Assembly: GCA_018266335.1 (NCBI GenBank) | Contig: JAFEAR010000090.1 | Coordinates: forward strand, 62,001 to 126,000 | Direction: 5' to 3' | DNA from: Bdellovibrionales bacterium | GTDB taxonomy: Bacteria > Bdellovibrionota > UBA2428 | DNA length: 64,000 nucleotides | Part shown: piece after piece, positions 41,763-50,635 of the stretch | Position numbering within the stretch: the first letter of the stretch is position 1 | Layout of the letters: each line of letters begins with the position of its first letter | Translations under genes and position numbers: made by a program | The notes under the pieces: generated by a model | What the model saw: the letters and a program-made list of their open reading frames with translations, nothing else | The model's database searches: none | Told to the model about the DNA's origin: nothing

Positions 41763-44685
41763 TCATCGGACTCGCCTTCTTTCCATTGCCAGTTTTACTC
41801 GCGCCCTTCCCTGAGCCGGCTTTGGACCGCTCAAAATCTCCCTGAATCCCCCCTGATCCCCTCTGCCGTTTTTCAGCGACCGGGATCAAAACATACAGAT
41901 TTGCGTCCTTTCCTGACTGAGGAGCCACCGCGATCTTGTAACCGTTGTAGATGCGCCCTTGCTGCTTCGAGAGCTGCTTACCGAGGGAGACCTTACGTGA
42001 GGCCTCGTCAGTAAACTGCCCCACTAAAGGGGCCAGGAAATCCGTTTCGCCAAGCCCCAGTATCTCAGCCGTCGTGACTGGCCGGCTCCCAAATTCTTCA
42101 TGCCAAAGATTCACGAGCTCGATCCAAACGGCGCGGAAAGGATCGATGGCCATCTCAACTTTCCCCTGATTCGCCAGAAACCCTTCGAAACCAAGGTAAC
42201 CGAGCAGCGATCTCATCGTGACGGACCAGCTCTCATAGGAGCCGTAAGTCTTGCCAGTCCCGGTAGGTTGGCCAGCGGCTATCCAAGACTGAATCGCGAT
42301 CAGAATCACCTCAAGAAGGTGACGACGGTTTTCTTTCACCCACCTAAGAATTTGTGGATGCCGAAAACTCTTCTCGCTTCTCTCCCACGGACGTTCCATC
42401 TCGGCTTCGATGCGAATCGAAACACACCGCCGATTGAGCTCGAGACTCAGATTCGGATTGTTCCCCGTCATGAGCCACAGAGCCTCGTTCGGCGCCTGGA
42501 CCATCCTACTCACGCCCAAAACACGATCCGTGTATAAGGTCGAGGTAAGGACCGATGCGAGCGAGGGGCTGTGAAGCTTTCCACTGTGAAAGCGCCCCAA
42601 GTTCTCACCCATGTCGTCATCGAGATTGTCGAGAAGCACGATGGGCCGCCCGCCAATGAGCTCCGACAAAAACATCTTCTTGCGCTCGTCTTCGTTACCG
42701 GACAACACGCGCGCAGGAGTTTCCTGCCCTGTCGCTACAACACTCGCGAGTTGCGCCGCGAGGGACTTGCCCGAACCAGGCGTCGCCGCGTTTATCAAAA
42801 GCATGGGCGTCGGACCTGCGATCATTTTACGCAGGGGCGGCTGAAGAAACGCAATCAACATGTGCATCCGATCGAACTCCTCCGCGAACGGAAAATCCGA
42901 CAACAGCTCGAGCATCAAAAAATCAATCCCTGCCCGCGCCTCATCGGCGGAAACTGATTTGATGTCCTCAAAAGGCGATGCCCCAGACGGATAATTCAAA
43001 AAAATCTCGTCTTCCGCGTGATAGCCCGGCGCCACGACTAGCTGGCCGCTTTTACTGAAATAGGGACTCCCGGTGATGGTATTGAGCGAAGGGAGCCGAG
43101 GATCGGGAATCGCGGTCATGTCTCGGGGCACGTAATCCGGTAGGGTCGTCGGAAAAGTTCTCTCGTTCGTCTGCTTGAAGATATCGGCCGAACGAATGAG
43201 TAGCCCCGTCATTTTCACCGGCGCGACCTCGAGAAGGCTGCCGTTTCCGTAGTCGTCGAAGGTCGGTTCAATTACGAAGTTTCCCCGGCGAAAAATTTGA
43301 GCTTTCTGCTCGTTTCGGCGATGAATCACACGCCAGCAATCTTCAATCACCTCCCGCGGCTGACGGCCTGTCACGACGATTTCGGGCAGTCCAGATTCGC
43401 CATGCAATGCTTCGTCAAAATCTTCTCGGCCACTCTTGCGAAAGGTGCTCGCGCAATGCCGATCAACTTCGCCGGGATCGAACGTGGCGAGAAAGTCGCT
43501 AAGACCGCGAGAAGAGCAGTGATCGTGCTTACAGTGCCAACCCGGCCAACCGTCCTCTCTCGATTCAAAAACAACGGTCGATCCGTCGCCATCATTCCCG
43601 CTGGAATGCTCATCGCGCCAAGGGCATTTGACCGAATGAATGTGGTCCTTCACAGGGCGAACGTAGCTGCCATTTACTTTGCATAGCTCGACGATATCGA
43701 GCGTCGGCAGATTGCCCCTATATTGGGCCCAATCTTTTGCGACCGATCTCGTTGAACTCTCGCTTCCGGTAGCCGTAGCCTTTTTTGGGGCTACTTTTGT
43801 GCTCGGCCGCGATGCTGCTTCCTCGATCGTTTTCTGTTCATCTATTTCGGCGGCGTACTTTTCCAAAATATCGCTAGGCTCCGGCCACTGCTCAGGGGCG
43901 AAAAACCTTGCCGTCCGGTGCGGGCGTTCCTTGGTGTTCCCTCCCTTAACGGCCGCGGTCCCGTAGATTTTCCAAACGCGACCAATATCAAAGGTGTTCT
44001 CGTCAACCTTAGCGTGCTCGGTTCCGTGTTTTCTTTGAAAATACCGGAGAAGGAGCGCGAAGGAATGTTTCTTGTCATTCAATTCGTCGCTGTTGGGGTA
44101 GCTGATCGTCGGAATCAACAAGTGCAATCCGTTGCCTGAGAAAGCCTCGGCGGGATGAATGCCTTTGCTCAGGAGGTCCGCTCGTATGGCCTGACAGACA
44201 TCAAACGCGCTTTCGATTTCTAAGTCACTGGCTGCGATTCTCGGCGTTGACCGAATGGTGTCGATATCAATCGGAAACAGCGACCGCGAAATCACGTCTT
44301 GAGCTTTTGCGCCCTCTCCGGCCGACAGGCAGTTCGGTTTAAGCGCGTGAAGAAGATCAGGCCTCCTCGCGTTGATGCCGACGAAAAGCGCTTTCTTGCC
44401 GTGATGGTGTTCACAATCACGTACGAAGGCATCGATGTTATCGTAGAAACCAACCTTGGTTAGCTTGTCGTCGTAGTATTGGGCTGACTTGTCTCCGATT
44501 GCCCGTAGCTCAAGACAGCCGCCGGCAGATAAGATCCGCCGAGCGAGCATGGTGATTTCTCTTGAACGAAACTTAGGTTTCGGAAATTCGGTGTTCGCGT
44601 TCGCGAGCAACGTCTTAAGCTGAGACTTCGCCACGATGCCGTGTGTTTCCGCTGGTATCACGGAAGAGTTCTTATTGTTTGTCAT
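41749..44685 (-). CDS. Element replication protein: AEP-like primase, zinc finger, AAA helicase
   Basis: 978 residues. The N-terminal ~270 residues look like an archaeo-eukaryotic primase ('LFPIDIDTIRSTPR' with DxD, then 'AFSGNGLHLLIPTISYP' with the SGxGxHLxxP signature). A CHC2-type zinc segment follows ('VKCPWRDEHSSGNDGDGS', 'WHCKHDHC'). The C-terminal third is an ATPase with Walker A 'NAATPGSGKSLAAQLA', Walker B 'RPIVLLDNLDDDMGENL' and sensor-like 'LWLMTGNNPNLSLELNRRC'. This primase-helicase layout is typical of autonomously replicating plasmids, P4-like satellites and phages. The Lys/Gly-rich tail probably binds DNA. Confidence 0.85.
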   Translation of the reverse strand: MTNNKNSSVIPAETHGIVAKSQLKTLLANANTEFPKPKFRSREITMLARRILSAGGCLELRAIGDKSAQYYDDKLTKVGFYDNIDAFVRDCEHHHGKKALFVGINARRPDLLHALKPNCLSAGEGAKAQDVISRSLFPIDIDTIRSTPRIAASDLEIESAFDVCQAIRADLLSKGIHPAEAFSGNGLHLLIPTISYPNSDELNDKKHSFALLLRYFQRKHGTEHAKVDENTFDIGRVWKIYGTAAVKGGNTKERPHRTARFFAPEQWPEPSDILEKYAAEIDEQKTIEEAASRPSTKVAPKKATATGSESSTRSVAKDWAQYRGNLPTLDIVELCKVNGSYVRPVKDHIHSVKCPWRDEHSSGNDGDGSTVVFESREDGWPGWHCKHDHCSSRGLSDFLATFDPGEVDRHCASTFRKSGREDFDEALHGESGLPEIVVTGRQPREVIEDCWRVIHRRNEQKAQIFRRGNFVIEPTFDDYGNGSLLEVAPVKMTGLLIRSADIFKQTNERTFPTTLPDYVPRDMTAIPDPRLPSLNTITGSPYFSKSGQLVVAPGYHAEDEIFLNYPSGASPFEDIKSVSADEARAGIDFLMLELLSDFPFAEEFDRMHMLIAFLQPPLRKMIAGPTPMLLINAATPGSGKSLAAQLASVVATGQETPARVLSGNEDERKKMFLSELIGGRPIVLLDNLDDDMGENLGRFHSGKLHSPSLASVLTSTLYTDRVLGVSRMVQAPNEALWLMTGNNPNLSLELNRRCVSIRIEAEMERPWERSEKSFRHPQILRWVKENRRHLLEVILIAIQSWIAAGQPTGTGKTYGSYESWSVTMRSLLGYLGFEGFLANQGKVEMAIDPFRAVWIELVNLWHEEFGSRPVTTAEILGLGETDFLAPLVGQFTDEASRKVSLGKQLSKQQGRIYNGYKIAVAPQSGKDANLYVLIPVAEKRQRGSGGIQGDFERSKAGSGKGASKTGNGKKASPMSGTA

Positions 44686-44700
44686 GGTGACTCCAAGGGT

Positions 44701-45069
44701 CTAGCGCGAGTAATGCCGAAATCTCTTCCGGCCACCCCGACAAGCTTGTTTTTCTCGAATTAACAAATCGACGGCGCGAGGATCGTAGGCTTCGACACCC
44801 CATTCGCGTAGAACTTTTATGCAACCTTCTAGGGTGCGCTTATTGATCCACGGAGGGTTGTTGTCATTAAAGAAGAAGACTTGCTCCGTGTAGATAATCC
44901 GGGCGTCAGGATCGATGGCAACTACGCCTCCTTCTTTTGGCTTAAGCCAAATCGCATTATAGTCTCGATTGAATAAAATCTGACTTCCGTTCATACATAT
45001 CCAGATGCCGTAAGGGAGTCGGCACCGCATAATCTCGGCTTCGGAGATCCTATTCCGCCGCTCGCTCAT
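44701..45069 (-). CDS. Element protein of unknown function
   Basis: 122 residues, MSERRNRISEAEIMRC..., with a strand-rich centre ('VVAIDPDARIIYTEQVFFF') and a basic C-terminus (CRGGRKRFRHYSR). Not recognised. It follows the 96-residue-frame gene with a 4-bp overlap and precedes the primase by 15 bp, so it belongs to the same replication transcript. Confidence 0.55.
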   Translation of the reverse strand: MSERRNRISEAEIMRCRLPYGIWICMNGSQILFNRDYNAIWLKPKEGGVVAIDPDARIIYTEQVFFFNDNNPPWINKRTLEGCIKVLREWGVEAYDPRAVDLLIREKQACRGGRKRFRHYSR

Positions 45070-45284
45070 TTGCCGCCTCCGCTATTGAATTCGACGGCAA
45101 GGATCTCGCGCACCCGACCAGCGAGGCCGCGATCACCGAGGGCCTTCAAAAGCCGCCCGCGAAGGTATTTCCAACTCGGACTAGCGCCAAGTTCCTGCTC
45201 GACCGGATCGAGAATGTAGCTGCGATAATGATCAATCGCCTCGAGGAGCACGCACTCCAGGCGGTGGACTTCAGGTGATTTCAT
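45066..45284 (-). CDS. Small element protein of unknown function
   Basis: 72 residues starting MKSPEVHRLECVLL at 45284, where AAGGAGGC sits five bases upstream; a longer frame to 45356 is less likely. Helical and charged ('AIDHYRSYILDPVEQELGA'). Overlaps the next gene by 4 bp. No family recognised. Confidence 0.55.
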   Translation of the reverse strand: MKSPEVHRLECVLLEAIDHYRSYILDPVEQELGASPSWKYLRGRLLKALGDRGLAGRVREILAVEFNSGGGK

Positions 45285-45411
45285 TTTTGCCTCCTTGCCA
45301 AAAGCCGGAGGACTTGAGGGAACCAATCCGCCCATTCGCTCCAGCCATGCGCTCAAAAGAGCAAAGTGAAACGGGCAGGCCTATAAGTAAGAAAAAAGGT
45401 TAATTTAACTT

Positions 45412-46035
45412 CTAAGGGCGTTGGCCGGGACGATACTGCCCCGATCCCTCGAGAGCAGGTAGACCTTTGGTCCCAAGTGAACGCAATTGCTGGATCACTG
45501 CGCCAGAGGATTTTGCGCCGAAGATTTCTTTTATGACCCGAATTATCTCAAGCTTCTTCTTTCGCGGAGTCGTCCATTCGATTTTGTATCGCTTGCCGTT
45601 GTGCACGTAAGTTACGCGCTGGAAATGCTGCCGCGTTGAGGGGCCTTCAAGGGTCTTCCCCTCCTCTTCCATGAGCCGTTCGTAGCATTCTTTCATGCTA
45701 CGATACGCGCGACGCTTTAGAGGCTTCACCTCAAGCCCAAACTGTTGAAGTGCTTCCCGCATTTTAATCTCAATTTTTTTCCGCCCAAGAAGAATTTTTT
45801 TTGCCGCCTGCTCGCGCGATCGATTGTCACGTCCCTCCAGAGTCCATTTTTGTAAATTAACCGATTGCTCAAGGAGGAATCGCAAAAAATCGCGTTCTGC
45901 AGCCGACAACCGTAATGCGCTTTTTGCAGATTTCATCTTTTGCAAAACGTGGTCCGCTAGCGTCCACGCTTCCAATGGTGGAAGAGTAAATCGCTTATAG
46001 GCTTCTAATTTCGCAGTAAATTCGCTTTGGTCCAT
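45412..46035 (-). CDS. Basic element protein of unknown function
   Basis: About 207 residues starting MDQSEFTAKLEAYKRF at 46035 with GGAGGG upstream. Rich in Lys, Arg and Glu, mostly helical, with a C-terminal region 'RVTYVHNGKRYKIEWTTPRK' that looks strand-like and basic. A DNA-binding role is a guess from charge. Divergent from the GNAT-like gene. Confidence 0.55.
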   Translation of the reverse strand: MDQSEFTAKLEAYKRFTLPPLEAWTLADHVLQKMKSAKSALRLSAAERDFLRFLLEQSVNLQKWTLEGRDNRSREQAAKKILLGRKKIEIKMREALQQFGLEVKPLKRRAYRSMKECYERLMEEEGKTLEGPSTRQHFQRVTYVHNGKRYKIEWTTPRKKKLEIIRVIKEIFGAKSSGAVIQQLRSLGTKGLPALEGSGQYRPGQRP

Positions 46036-46123
46036 CCCCAACCCTCCATTCCACGGCATTGCTCCTAAGCCAGAGTCCCCCGGCGCGTTGCGAGCAGTCA
46101 AGACTCATGGGATAAGGCCTGCC

Positions 46124-46714
46124 ATGGCCGAATCTACGCTGCCGACCGGGTATACGATCCGCCCCATTTCAACCGCGGAATTCACGCCTCTTTACGAAAC
46201 CCACGGCCCGCGCCTTTTTAGCGATCTCATGGTCCTCAAAATGATGAAGGTCCTCGGCGAGCGCGAATTGACCGTAGCTCATGGGTTCCGCGATATGGTG
46301 TCCACGCGATACCGATTGAACCTCGGCGTCTTTCACAAAGATGAGTTTGTCGGATGGAGCTGGGGCTATCAGACTTCGCCGCTCGAATACTACATGGAGA
46401 ACTCGGCCGTGTTCCCCGAACATCGCCGCAAAGGATTGTATGCGGCCCTCGTGCGTGAAGTCATCCACACGACGACGGAGCACGGCTTTGCGGCCGTCTA
46501 TTCGCTCCACCATCTCGTGAACAACCCGGTCATCATCCCGAAACTCCAAGCCGGATTCATTATGACGGGCTTCAACGTGATGGACCTCTACGGCACGCTC
46601 GTGCGACTAGACTATTTTGCGAATCCGATGCGTCACCGAATCATGGAGGTGCGCTGTGGATATCGCAAACCTGACGCCGAGATTCTCTCCTTATTTGGAC
46701 AAGACGACCTGTAA
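46124..46714 (+). CDS. GNAT-family acetyltransferase-like protein
   Basis: About 196 residues from MAESTLPTGYTIRPIS. The Gly/Arg acetyl-CoA loop is 'VFPEHRRKGLYAALVREV' (R/QxxGxG/A form) and the preceding strand 'LGVFHKDEFVGWSWGY' fits the GNAT fold. The acceptor is unknown. Inside the element, so it may be cargo. Start at 46124 chosen for the family-like N-terminus. Confidence 0.75.
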   Translation: MAESTLPTGYTIRPISTAEFTPLYETHGPRLFSDLMVLKMMKVLGERELTVAHGFRDMVSTRYRLNLGVFHKDEFVGWSWGYQTSPLEYYMENSAVFPEHRRKGLYAALVREVIHTTTEHGFAAVYSLHHLVNNPVIIPKLQAGFIMTGFNVMDLYGTLVRLDYFANPMRHRIMEVRCGYRKPDAEILSLFGQDDL

Positions 46715-46732
46715 TAATCCATTGAGAGCGGC

Positions 46733-46921
46733 CTAGCTGGCAGAATCTACGAACGCTTGCATGAGCTCCTCAACGACTTTGGATGCAGGCAAAGTACCGC
46801 AGGCCTTTTGAAACGATTTGTAGAGCTTTTTGGATAAATAAAGCGATACCTTTCCTCGATCAGACTCTTCTTTCAGCAGTTTCTCACGGATGGCTTTGGC
46901 ATCAATTTTGGTAGCACTCAT
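46733..46921 (-). CDS. Ribbon-helix-helix-like small protein
   Basis: 62 residues. 'KVSLYLSKKLYKSFQKACG' (strand and helix 1) then 'LPASKVVEELMQAFVDSA' fits an RHH/CopG fold as found in plasmid partition and antitoxin proteins. No Shine-Dalgarno is seen. The 88 bp to the divergent resolvase gene hold several GTAT-type half-sites (46924-46970) that could be its operators. Confidence 0.6.
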   Translation of the reverse strand: MSATKIDAKAIREKLLKEESDRGKVSLYLSKKLYKSFQKACGTLPASKVVEELMQAFVDSAS

Positions 46922-47008
46922 ATATGTATACTAATCGGTATTTTGAGGCGTATCTTTATACTCCTATTTTATCTTGACTTTAATAACCCAATGCATCATG
47001 ATTAATGT

Positions 47009-47686
47009 ATGACTCCGGGCTCTCAAGCCCAAGGACGGAGCACAGCCCAGGTACGGGCCTTGATTTATGCGCGAGTTTCAACGGCGCATCACGACCAAAA
47101 ACCCGAGGTTCAGCTCGACGAGCTTCGCCGGTACTGCGCAGCCCGTGGGTGGACACCTGCCGAAGAGGTCGTCGATCACGGCTTCTCGGGCGGCACCGAC
47201 AAACGTCCCGGACTCAGACACTTACTCATGCAAGTACGCGCCCGGCGCGTCGATGTAGTAGTCGTCTCAAAGCTCGACCGCCTTGCCAGAAGCTTGCGCC
47301 ACCTCGTGGCCCTCCTCGATGAGCTCTCGGCGCTCGACGTCCAATTCGTCAGCCTCCACGATCAAATCGACATGCGTACCGCTGGTGGCAGACTCATGGT
47401 CCATATCGTGGCCGCGTTCGCGGAGTTCGAGCGAGCACTTATCAGAGAGCGAACGGTCGCTGGCCTGGCTCATGCAAGGGCGAAGGGCAAAAGACTCGGA
47501 CGGCCACGCCGCCGCAATGACGCCGCCATCCTCCATTTACGCGCAAAAGGGCTCTCGTACACCGCGATCAGCCGTGAAATCGGCTGCGATCGAAGCGCCG
47601 TGTACCGCGCTCTAAAAGCTGTGGCGAAAACGTCTCCAAAAACTGCGTCGCAAGTCTTCGAAAAATCACGCGCGGATGAAAGGTAA
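47009..47686 (+). CDS. Resolvase/invertase-type serine recombinase
   Basis: 225 residues. Catalytic Ser in 'ALIYARVSTAHHDQKPEVQL', 'VVVSKLDRLARSLRHLVAL', 'GRLMVHIVAAFAEFERALIR' and a C-terminal HTH ('GLSYTAISREIGCDRSAVYR'). Small resolvases of this type resolve multimers or invert DNA. Distinct from the large recombinase at the left end. A TTGACT -35-like element is at 46974-46979; there is no clear Shine-Dalgarno. Confidence 0.93.
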   Translation: MTPGSQAQGRSTAQVRALIYARVSTAHHDQKPEVQLDELRRYCAARGWTPAEEVVDHGFSGGTDKRPGLRHLLMQVRARRVDVVVVSKLDRLARSLRHLVALLDELSALDVQFVSLHDQIDMRTAGGRLMVHIVAAFAEFERALIRERTVAGLAHARAKGKRLGRPRRRNDAAILHLRAKGLSYTAISREIGCDRSAVYRALKAVAKTSPKTASQVFEKSRADER

Positions 47687-47692
47687 TTCCCT

Positions 47693-47899
47693 ATGTCGAA
47701 AACGGACGATTTCAAGCCATCGGTGATTGATCTCAGAGCCATCGCCTGGAAGCTCGCAGCTCTTGCGCAATTGCTCAAGCGCTACGACTCCGATGATGCC
47801 CTGCCGGGTAAAGAAATTCTGGGCCTCGGTATCCTCCTAGAGGATTTGGTTAAGGAATTTGAGGTCGCTCTCGGTGAGGACCGGCTCGATGTCCGGTAG
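47693..47899 (+). CDS. Small helical protein of unknown function
   Basis: 68 residues, 'MSKTDDFKPSVIDLRAIAWK'..., helical, acidic at the C-terminus. 6 bp after the resolvase, so probably cotranscribed. Not recognised. Confidence 0.5.
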   Translation: MSKTDDFKPSVIDLRAIAWKLAALAQLLKRYDSDDALPGKEILGLGILLEDLVKEFEVALGEDRLDVR

Positions 47900-47990
47900 C
47901 TCGGACACAAAATCACTCACACCGGATTTAGTCGTCTGCATCGGATTTTGACTCACGAGGTCATCTCGAGCGCCGATACTCAAAGAGGAT

Positions 47991-48305
47991 ATGCGTCTAA
48001 AGGAAGAGCTAAGAATCCTACTCAAAGAGCGCGACCTGACGGCCGCTCAACTCGCGCGCGCCTCGGGCGTCTCACCCAAGACGATTTCGGATTGGCTTGC
48101 CGGAACGCCACCTCGAAACATTGACCAGGTCCGCAAGGTGGCGCGCGTCTTCGGCGTTACAGTCGATCGGCTATGCTTTGGCGAAACTCTCACTGAGAAG
48201 CCGTCACAAGAAGCCACTCAGCCCACCAGTGACCTTGAAACGCTCCTGGGCGATGGATGGATCACGGGGCTCTTTGAAGTCAGATTGCGGAGGGTGAAAA
48301 AGTGA
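47991..48305 (+). CDS. XRE-family HTH regulator
   Basis: 104 residues. 'LLKERDLTAAQLARASGVS' then 'PKTISDWLAGTPPRNIDQVR' is a Cro/CI-type HTH; 'VARVFGVTVDRLCFGE' completes it. The C-terminal 30 residues are not recognised. The last codon and stop overlap the GTG start of the PLD nuclease gene, so the two are coupled. A likely candidate for the element's repressor or switch protein. Confidence 0.88.
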   Translation: MRLKEELRILLKERDLTAAQLARASGVSPKTISDWLAGTPPRNIDQVRKVARVFGVTVDRLCFGETLTEKPSQEATQPTSDLETLLGDGWITGLFEVRLRRVKK

Positions 48306-48850
48306 AGAGCTTATCGCTTATCCTCGTCGTACCAAGCGCGCTGGCTAACGCCACCGAGGCAGTGTACTTCTCGCCCTCGGGCGGCTGTGAAGAGCGTGTC
48401 GTAAGATTCATCAACGAAACCCATAAGACTCTCGACGTCGCTATATATTCTCTCAACAACACTGCCATCCTCCAAGCGCTTTCGACTGCCAAGACGCGCG
48501 GAGTAAAGATTCGCATACTACTCGACCGGGTTCAGGCCAGCGGAAATCGAGCTGTGACGCTGGGCTTGAGGCGCAACGGGTTTGACGTGCGCATCCACAG
48601 TAAAAACAAAATTCAACACAACAAATTCGCAGTGAGCGACGGAACGCGGATCGAAACAGGATCGTTCAACTGGACTAATCCCGCAGAGCACAGCAACGAA
48701 GAAAATTGTCTCTTTACCGATGATCCAACAACATCGAAGGTTTTTGAACGTCAATTCAAAGATCATCTCTGGGTAGTTAACACTGAAAAGCGCAGCGAAA
48801 GAGCGTTTTTACGCCTTATGAAAAAACCTCTAAAGGGGGAGAGAAAATGA
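48302..48850 (+). CDS. Exported phospholipase D-family nuclease (Nuc-like)
   Basis: 182 residues from GTG 48302. A signal peptide (MKSLSLILVVPSALANA) precedes a single HKD domain: 'HNKFAVSDGTRIETGSFNWT' (HxK, x4, D, then GSxNW). One-domain Nuc/EDTA-resistant nucleases dimerise to form the active site and are common on conjugative plasmids. It acts in the periplasm if exported. Coupled to XRE upstream and to a small membrane protein downstream (ATGA). Confidence 0.88.
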   Translation: MKSLSLILVVPSALANATEAVYFSPSGGCEERVVRFINETHKTLDVAIYSLNNTAILQALSTAKTRGVKIRILLDRVQASGNRAVTLGLRRNGFDVRIHSKNKIQHNKFAVSDGTRIETGSFNWTNPAEHSNEENCLFTDDPTTSKVFERQFKDHLWVVNTEKRSERAFLRLMKKPLKGERK

Positions 48851-49065
48851 CTATTGTTATCGTCGTAATTTTGAGCAGCATTATTGTCTACATCGACGCC
48901 AAAAAGCTTGGCGTAAAAAAGGGACTTGTTCCTGACGGACTCGATGCCGGTCCCTTCGGTTGGGCACTCGGCGTCTTATTCTTATGGATTATCGTGCTTC
49001 CCATGTATCTGTTTAAACGCAGCAAGTACGTGGCAGCTCAAAGCGGCAAAACACTGAACTCATAA
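48847..49065 (+). CDS. Small membrane protein
   Basis: 72 residues with two hydrophobic segments ('IVIVVILSSIIVYI' and 'GWALGVLFLWIIVLPMYLF'), joined by a Gly/Asp/Lys-rich loop, and a basic end. Overlaps the nuclease stop. Might help in immunity or secretion of the nuclease; unproven. No family recognised. Confidence 0.55.
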   Translation: MTIVIVVILSSIIVYIDAKKLGVKKGLVPDGLDAGPFGWALGVLFLWIIVLPMYLFKRSKYVAAQSGKTLNS

Positions 49066-49139
49066 TGACATGAACTTTGCTCTTCGTTTTTAGAGGAATT
49101 TAAAGCGCCTTTCAGGTCGCAATTTTCGAAAGGAGTCCA

Positions 49140-49736
49140 ATGAGACCTTTGGTATTAAGGTTTTTGTTCTTCTTTGGTCTAATTTGGCTGTGGGTCTATT
49201 CCGATTCAAGCCCCCACAACAACGGAGGACCATCGGAAAAAGTGGGTGCGCCATCATCTGAGGAAATTCTTGGCTATCAGGACATCTCATTCGGAATCGA
49301 CGTGAAGAAACTAGCCAGCATGAAGAAATGCTCACTCTCAAAATTTAAAGACGCATCCTCGGCGAGCCTCACCACGTACGGCTGCCAAAACTTCCGATTC
49401 GGGGATCAGCCGGTGGCTGCCCTTTTCACCTTTGCGGACAACGAGCTTGTCCGCATGGAATTTATTCTGGGAGAGGTGACTTCTGGAGAGTCGATTCGAC
49501 TTTATTCGAAGGCGCTCACGGATAAGTTTGGGCAACCTTACAAGCTCAATCAATCAGAGTTAGAAGCATTTGATGCAGGAAAAATCGATCAGGCGTCAGT
49601 TTCCTGGAACACAGATCAAGTCGCCTTAAAGGTAACTCGTATCGAAAATCACGTGATGGCGACGATCAGCTATTCGGACCTCTTTATTGAGCGAAAGATA
49701 GCAAGTGTCGCAAGGAAAGTGGGAGAGGGATTGTAA
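49140..49736 (+). CDS. Membrane-anchored or secreted protein of unknown function
   Basis: 198 residues with an N-terminal hydrophobic anchor (LRFLFFFGLIWLWVY), AAAGGAG upstream and a strand-rich mature domain with two Cys ('KCSLSKFKDASSASLTTYGC'). No family recognised. 1 bp before the next gene, which has a similar strand-rich layout, so the two may be distant duplicates. Confidence 0.5.
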   Translation: MRPLVLRFLFFFGLIWLWVYSDSSPHNNGGPSEKVGAPSSEEILGYQDISFGIDVKKLASMKKCSLSKFKDASSASLTTYGCQNFRFGDQPVAALFTFADNELVRMEFILGEVTSGESIRLYSKALTDKFGQPYKLNQSELEAFDAGKIDQASVSWNTDQVALKVTRIENHVMATISYSDLFIERKIASVARKVGEGL

Positions 49737-49737
49737 T

Positions 49738-50442
49738 ATGAATTCCGCCAGCTTCGTTCTATTGGGACTCTTCACCGCGACGGCCGCCTTCGCCGACGAG
49801 AACCTCCCTATCATCGAGTCATTGAAGGGCTTGAGGATGGGGATGAGCCTCGCAGCATTCGTTAAGAGGCCCCCCTGCGAAATCGTCAAACTTAGAATGG
49901 ATGACATTCACCACTCCGGGAAGCCGACCGAGGACTATGCTACCGCAATCTGTCGCCCTGCCGGAAAATTCGATGTCTACCACTTCGTCGATTTTAAATT
50001 TTCGAATGAAAAGTTACACGAGGTAACGGCGAACATGTTCTTGAAAGGCACAGCGCTTGGCAATGATGGCTTGGGGTGCATTCCGGCGGAGCTCAATGAG
50101 TACAACGAAGCAGTGGTGAAAACAATCCAGGCGGGGTACACGCGCCTCGGCCATAAAAAGGACTACTACCCCCAAACGGCCACATGTCTCCACGTAAACC
50201 GCCTTGTGGCGAAGCCATCGAAAATGAGGTTCGAGGATTTTAAGGGAGAACTCTTCTCTAACCTTCAACCTAACGCAGCACTCAATGAGGGAGTTCGCGA
50301 GGAATCAGACAAGTTTTGGAAGCACCAACACGATACGGCGTTCTGGTTTTTCAGCACGAACGTACCGGGGGTATCCGGCGATATTTTCTACAATGGCGGG
50401 GAGCCGCAGATGATTACAGTAACGCTTAGGAAAAAGCCGTGA
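49738..50442 (+). CDS. Secreted protein of unknown function
   Basis: About 234 residues starting MNSASFVLLGLFTATAAFADEN with a signal peptide. The mature part begins 'IIESLKGLRMGMSLAAFVKR', like the 'GIDVKKLASMKK' segment of its upstream neighbour, where a small-domain G-M-x-x-x-x-F pattern is typical of SmpA/BamE-like or DUF-type repeats. Four Cys. Not recognised further. GTG... frame upstream (49705) overlaps the previous gene and is rejected. Confidence 0.5.
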   Translation: MNSASFVLLGLFTATAAFADENLPIIESLKGLRMGMSLAAFVKRPPCEIVKLRMDDIHHSGKPTEDYATAICRPAGKFDVYHFVDFKFSNEKLHEVTANMFLKGTALGNDGLGCIPAELNEYNEAVVKTIQAGYTRLGHKKDYYPQTATCLHVNRLVAKPSKMRFEDFKGELFSNLQPNAALNEGVREESDKFWKHQHDTAFWFFSTNVPGVSGDIFYNGGEPQMITVTLRKKP

Positions 50443-50598
50443 CTAGCGCTTCGTGGAATTCTCAATCGCAGCTTTGAGCCGCGCCACCGCTTCTGCCAGC
50501 CGCCGTTCGGCGTCGAGCACCGCGCGGAGCGCTGCTTGAACTGTGGGGTCGGGCTGTTTGGTGGTGAGCGCCTTTTCTACTGTGTCATCGAGGTTCAT
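50443..50598 (-). CDS. Small ORF downstream of TerL
   Basis: 51 codons (MNLDDTVEKALTTKQPDPT...), starting ATG 50598 and ending with TAG at 50443. The product is a single acidic/basic amphipathic helix ('ALRAVLDAERRLAEAVARLK'). It lies 37 bp downstream of TerL and abuts the stop of the convergent secreted-protein gene. No known family, but coding composition and placement are convincing. Confidence 0.55.
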   Translation of the reverse strand: MNLDDTVEKALTTKQPDPTVQAALRAVLDAERRLAEAVARLKAAIENSTKR

Positions 50599-50635
50599 GA
50601 CCTAATTCTACAAGCCCTAGTAAAAAGAGCCAGCA

